In this document: piece after piece, positions 12,990 through 15,700 of the stretch
How the letters are laid out: the number at the start of each line of letters is the position of its first letter
Position numbering within the stretch: position 1 is the first letter of the stretch
Source of the DNA: an uncultured Eubacteriales bacterium
GTDB taxonomy: Bacteria; Bacillota; Clostridia; Oscillospirales; CAG-272
Direction of reading: 5' to 3'
Length of the DNA: 15,700 nt
Assembly: GCA_900554225.1 (NCBI GenBank)
Contig: USGH01000031.1
Coordinates: forward strand, 1-15,700
The notes under the pieces: model-generated
The model's input: the letters and a program-made list of their open reading frames with translations, nothing else
Told to the model about the DNA's origin: nothing
Databases searched by the model: none
Position numbers and translations under genes: made by a program

Positions 12990-13874
12990 ATGCCGCAGAC
13001 AACAAAAACTGCAACCGATGAGAATACGATCGTCCGTATCGTAAAGGAATATGGCATTCTCACACTTGCGACGCTTCTTATGGCGTTCGGAATCTATCTT
13101 TTTCGCTTCCCCAACAATTTTTCCTTTGGCGGCGTCACCGGTATCGCGGTCATTCTGGCACCGTTTTTGCCGATTTCCGCCTCTACCCTGACACTCATTC
13201 TCAACGTCGCGCTGCTCATTCTCGGACTTGTCGTGCTCGGCGGCAGCTTCGGCGTGAAAACCGTTTATGTCACACTGCTCTTGTCCGGCGCGCTCAGCCT
13301 TGCCGAAATCCTCTATCCCATGGATGCGCCGCTGACCACCCAGCCGCTTTTGGAGCTGATTTTCGCCGTCGTCGTGCCCTCCATTGCGTCCGCTATCTTC
13401 TTTAACCACAACGCGTCCAGCGGCGGTACCGACATCGTCGCCATGATCCTCACGAAATATACGCGCATCAACATCAGCACCACCCTCATGCTTGCCGATA
13501 TGGCGGTCGCGATCTCCTCCTTTTTCATCTTCGGTGCGGAAACCGGACTCTTTTCCGTCTGCGGTCTGCTTGCCAAATCCCTTGTGATCGACGGCGTGAT
13601 CGAGAATATCAACCTGTGTAAGGTGTTCACCATCATCTGCGACGATCCGGATCCCATCTGCGAGTACATCATTCATACGCTGCATCGGGGCGCGACTACA
13701 TACCATGCGATGGGATATTACAAAAAGGAGGACAAGACCGTCATCGTTACCATCATGCGGCGGTCTCAGGCGGTTCGACTCCGCAATTTCATTCGTACCC
13801 ACGAACCGCACGCCTTCATCGCCATCACAAACTCCTCCGAAATTATCGGCAACGGATTCCATGCGCCCATCTGA
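12990..13874 (+). CDS. YitT family membrane protein (DUF161 + DUF2179)
   Basis: A 294-residue YitT-type integral membrane protein of unknown transport role. Residues about 16-200 hold five or six hydrophobic helices with family motifs: 'FGIYLFRFPNNFSFGGVTGIA' early (the repeated FxxPxxxxxGGVTG signature) and 'ASSGGTDIVAMIL' later. The C-terminal cytoplasmic DUF2179 domain (about 210-294) contains 'KVFTIICDDPDPICEYIIH', 'GATTYHAMGYYKKED', 'TIMRRSQAVRLRNFIR' and 'SEIIGNGF', and has a small ligand-binding-like fold. AAGGAG lies 6 bases before the ATG at 12990. An in-frame ATG at 12960 would add ten residues but lies in the loop of a leader hairpin. The gene has its own promoter and a terminator and is transcribed alone. 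Confidence 0.93.
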   Translation: MPQTTKTATDENTIVRIVKEYGILTLATLLMAFGIYLFRFPNNFSFGGVTGIAVILAPFLPISASTLTLILNVALLILGLVVLGGSFGVKTVYVTLLLSGALSLAEILYPMDAPLTTQPLLELIFAVVVPSIASAIFFNHNASSGGTDIVAMILTKYTRINISTTLMLADMAVAISSFFIFGAETGLFSVCGLLAKSLVIDGVIENINLCKVFTIICDDPDPICEYIIHTLHRGATTYHAMGYYKKEDKTVIVTIMRRSQAVRLRNFIRTHEPHAFIAITNSSEIIGNGFHAPI

Positions 13875-13934
13875 TGAGCCTGTGCCGCTGTATAAACGTC
13901 CCGCACGACAATGCAATATACGGGAAGTATCGAA

Positions 13935-13983
13935 AAAACCGCCGAACCGGAGCAATCCGAAACGGCGGTTTTGTGCTTATTTG
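13935..13983. terminator. Bidirectional terminator between the convergent yitT and DMT genes
   Basis: AAAACCGCCG (13935-13944) pairs with CGGCGGTTTT (13973-13982). An inner CGGA-GCAA-TCCG stem fills the loop. The plus strand ends in TTTTGTGCTT and the minus strand in TTTTTT, so it can stop both the yitT-family and the DMT-type transcripts. Confidence 0.9.
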
Positions 13984-13997
13984 GGGAAGTTTCCGTA

Positions 13998-14039
13998 TCC
14001 GACGGTCGGCATCCAACGGTTGGTGTCCGAAGGTTGGTC
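13998..14039. repeat. Three tandem 14-base imperfect repeats
   Basis: The units TCCGACGGTCGGCA, TCCAACGGTTGGTG and TCCGAAGGTTGGTC lie head to tail. The first two contain perfect small palindromes (CCGAC-G-GTCGG, CCAAC-G-GTTGG) with paired changes that keep symmetry. They lie directly after the stop codon of the minus-strand DMT-type gene, overlapping it by two bases. Confidence 0.8.
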
Positions 14040-14916
14040 AGATACTCAGCATACACATCGCCGCGACGCCGAGAACGATCCCGATCCACTGCGGCAGTCG
14101 GAGCCGTTCGCGGAAGAAGATCACGGCGGAGAGGATCGTCATGATGATCAGCCCTCCGTTTACAAGCGGGAAAAAGATGATCGTCGGCATTACACCGGAG
14201 AGGTACAGGTTCACGAGATTCACGATCCCCATGAAGATGCCCGATAACGCCGCCTGGATGAGGGCGTTTGCCTTGACGGAAAAGGTCGCCGGTTCCTTTC
14301 TCTGCCGGACGCGCCAGAGAAGCAGGTTGAATAATACCGCGAAGGCGAACGTGCAGATGAGGAACCCGGTCAGCTCCGCACTGTGCGACGAGGTCTGGTG
14401 CAGCGTCTGCATGATCCCGATCCCGCCGGTGAACAGCATCGATAAGAGCGCGAAAACGAGCCACCTTGCCGAGAAGGATTTTTTGCCGTTCTCCGCCTTT
14501 TTCTCAAATACGCCAAGCACCAGCGCCATCGCGACAAGCAGAATCGGCAGGGCGATGAGCTGCAGAGCCTTTACGGGCGAATGCAGGAACAGCACGCCGA
14601 ATAACGCCGGGATCACAAGGTTGCTCCCCTGGATGAAGGACGTGTACGCCATCGAGCCGATCGACAGCGCTTTTAAGAGAAAAACCTGCGACAATGCGGT
14701 GACGGCGGCAAACAGAAACGCCAGTGCGACCGTGTAGCCGGAGAGTGCATAGTTCCCGGTGCAGAGCAGCACGAGAAGCGAGCCGATGTTCAGAAACGTG
14801 TTGAACTTGTAGATGTCCGTGTCGTTCTTCAGAACATTCTTGCTGAAATTGTTCGAGAAAACATTCTTCCCCGTCTCCAGCAGGATCGAGAGAAACGTGA
14901 GTAAGTAGTATACCAT
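14038..14916 (-). CDS. DMT-type (EamA-like) transporter
   Basis: A 292-residue membrane protein with about ten hydrophobic helices in two halves, as in the drug/metabolite transporter superfamily. The first half runs from 'MVYYLLTFLSILLETGKNVF' to 'ALVLGVFEKK' (about residue 155). A short basic linker (EKKAENGKKSF) follows, then the second half, ending 'VIFFRERLRLPQWIGIVLGVAAMCMLSI', a typical last-two-helix EamA ending. 'KALSIGSMAYTSFIQGSNLVIPALFG' is the matching first-half ending. The substrate cannot be told. The chosen ATG has AAAGG 6 bases upstream and lies 35 bases after a good -10 box. The ATG at 14931 (five residues longer) is possible, while the frame further upstream overlaps the promoter and is not used. 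A bidirectional terminator follows about 55 bases after the stop. Confidence 0.85.
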   Translation of the reverse strand: MVYYLLTFLSILLETGKNVFSNNFSKNVLKNDTDIYKFNTFLNIGSLLVLLCTGNYALSGYTVALAFLFAAVTALSQVFLLKALSIGSMAYTSFIQGSNLVIPALFGVLFLHSPVKALQLIALPILLVAMALVLGVFEKKAENGKKSFSARWLVFALLSMLFTGGIGIMQTLHQTSSHSAELTGFLICTFAFAVLFNLLLWRVRQRKEPATFSVKANALIQAALSGIFMGIVNLVNLYLSGVMPTIIFFPLVNGGLIIMTILSAVIFFRERLRLPQWIGIVLGVAAMCMLSI

Positions 14917-14951
14917 GCTATACCTTTCCATGCGAGATTTTTCCGCAGCAT

Positions 14952-14980
14952 AGTATACCAGAAAATAAGCCGCTTGTAAA
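14952..14980 (-). promoter_or_regulatory. Promoter of the DMT-type transporter gene
   Basis: On the minus strand: TTTACA (14975-14980), a 17-base spacer and TATACT (14952-14957), each five of six to consensus. It lies 35 bases before the chosen ATG. Confidence 0.82.
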
Positions 14981-15092
14981 GAGATAAATCCAACGAAAAA
15001 CCATTGGAGAGGAAAAGTATCCCCAAAGAAAACAACCGGAAACCGCCGCGCACAGACAAAATTCATTCATAAAAGCGCGCTGGAGCTGGAAC

Positions 15093-15106
15093 GAACAAGT
15101 TTGTTC
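15093..15106. promoter_or_regulatory. Palindrome in the gap between the solute-binding and DMT genes
   Basis: GAACAA-GT-TTGTTC is a perfect inverted repeat with a 2-base centre. It lies 38-51 bases after the solute-binding gene's stop and about 110 bases upstream of the DMT promoter. It could be an operator or a small hairpin; no T-run follows. The gap is otherwise featureless. Confidence 0.3.
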
Positions 15107-15143
15107 TCAATAGCGGTCGCGTCCCCATTCCCCGCGTCCCTCG

Positions 15144-15700
15144 TCAAGCCTCCGGGAAGAAGAGCTTTTGGACGGCTTCAAAGTGCTTTTCAACGCCGTT
15201 GCGGGTCTTTTCCACGTAGGTCGGCAGCGCGACATTGCCTTGCACGAAGTCCTTCATTTTGTACATATAGCCTTTGAACGCATCGTACATGAAGGCAAAG
15301 TCCAGGTTTCTGCCTGCCAGAATCGTGTCGATCATCGCAATGGACGCTTCGTCGCGCGCGCCCTTGTATTTGAGCGTCACATCGTAGTATGCCGGGATCA
15401 CCGTTTTCCAGTTTTCTGCCGACAATGCCGTGAAGCAGGCGGAGATCAGATCGAGATCGGATACCGTGATCGGGATCGCCGAGCTGCTCACACTGCCGCC
15501 GGCTACCGTGTAATAGCCGTCCTGCGCCGTATCGTATTTCGGATACGGGATAATGCCGTAGTCAAAATCACAGCTGTCCCGGTACGCGCTTACCGATTCG
15601 TCAAGAACACCCGTCACAAACATGGCGTGCTGTCCGGAGAACATCGAGGTAAAGTCCGCGTCCTTCGGATAGGAGCCGACCGTGTCGTAGAGCAGGGTGC
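15144..15700 (-). CDS. ABC transporter extracellular solute-binding protein, C-terminal part
   Basis: The frame is open through the right edge of the window, so only the last 185 or so codons are seen and the start, signal peptide and lipobox lie outside. The visible part resembles the C-terminal lobe of sugar-type (family 1) solute-binding proteins: 'FTSMFSGQHAMFVTGVLDE', 'DYGIIPYPKYDTAQDGYYTV', and a helical end with 'AYYDVTLKYKGARDEASIAM' and 'MYKMKDFVQGNVALPTYVEK'. Such proteins bind a sugar or oligosaccharide outside the membrane and pass it to an ABC permease. The gene is on the same strand as the DMT gene, about 227 bases upstream of it, with no clear terminator. The ATG at 15644 is internal, not the start. 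The permease genes are not in the window. Confidence 0.85.
   Translation of the reverse strand, partial: TLLYDTVGSYPKDADFTSMFSGQHAMFVTGVLDESVSAYRDSCDFDYGIIPYPKYDTAQDGYYTVAGGSVSSSAIPITVSDLDLISACFTALSAENWKTVIPAYYDVTLKYKGARDEASIAMIDTILAGRNLDFAFMYDAFKGYMYKMKDFVQGNVALPTYVEKTRNGVEKHFEAVQKLFFPEA

Noticed and set aside
12861..13955. Long minus-strand frame opposite the yitT-family gene
   Set aside because: It is antisense to a well-supported membrane protein gene and has a composition typical of such shadows.
14917..15066. N-terminal extension of the DMT gene to 15066
   Set aside because: It would run through a near-consensus promoter at 14952-14980. The ATG at 14916 has a ribosome site.
1..15700. 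CRISPR arrays, insertion sequences, phage or toxin-antitoxin genes
   Set aside because: I looked for evenly spaced direct repeats, transposase or integrase motifs and small overlapping gene pairs on both strands and saw none. The tandem repeats at 1491-1553 and 13998-14039 have no spacers.

Overview
The window looks like part of a chromosome of an anaerobic, low-to-mid-GC-lineage Firmicute, most likely an uncultured gut-type Clostridia. This is inferred from the protein families (a MecA-type adaptor, YitT, a DUF1538 membrane protein with a PII-like partner, a PRK06851-type ATPase, an SLH-domain surface protein, GH29 fucosidase), strong AAGGAG-type ribosome sites and sigma-A type promoters. 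I saw no rRNA, CRISPR array, insertion sequence or phage gene. No gene-free stretch exceeds about 270 bases.

Left part (1-4400): the 3' end of a Gfo/Idh/MocA oxidoreductase gene (+) converges on a mecA-like gene (-). Upstream of mecA lies a very short gene (1430-1588, -) for a 52-residue protein that is 71% Asn/Gln, ending at a strong hairpin terminator. Next comes a secreted SLH-domain protein with cadherin-like repeats (-). It is divergent from a monocistronic branched-chain aminotransferase gene, ilvE (+), which has a clear promoter and terminator.

Middle (4400-8500, + strand): a P-loop ATPase of the PRK06851 type, a small two-helix membrane protein with a zinc ribbon, and a two-gene unit of cytoplasmic GH29 alpha-L-fucosidase and a sugar-phosphate isomerase/epimerase-type TIM barrel, closed by a terminator. 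The fucosidase and isomerase probably act together in glycan or sugar breakdown. The oxidoreductase at the left edge and the ABC solute-binding protein at the right edge fit a carbohydrate-using lifestyle.

Right part (8500-15700): a minus-strand unit runs DUF1538 membrane protein, tandem PII-like protein, NUDIX hydrolase, from a promoter at 11474-11502. The 15-base gap between the first two genes suggests that the PII-like protein regulates the membrane protein. A standalone 5'-3' exonuclease lies upstream. Then come tRNA-Pro(TGG), with its own consensus promoter and a T-loop one base short, a YitT-family membrane protein (+), a DMT-type transporter (-), and the C-terminal part of an ABC sugar-type solute-binding protein (-) that runs off the window.

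Most notable: the DUF1538/tandem-PII pair, the Asn/Gln-rich micro-protein, the degenerate second P-loop in the ATPase, the 6-nt T-loop of tRNA-Pro, and a consensus promoter at 12485-12513 with no obvious gene of its own.
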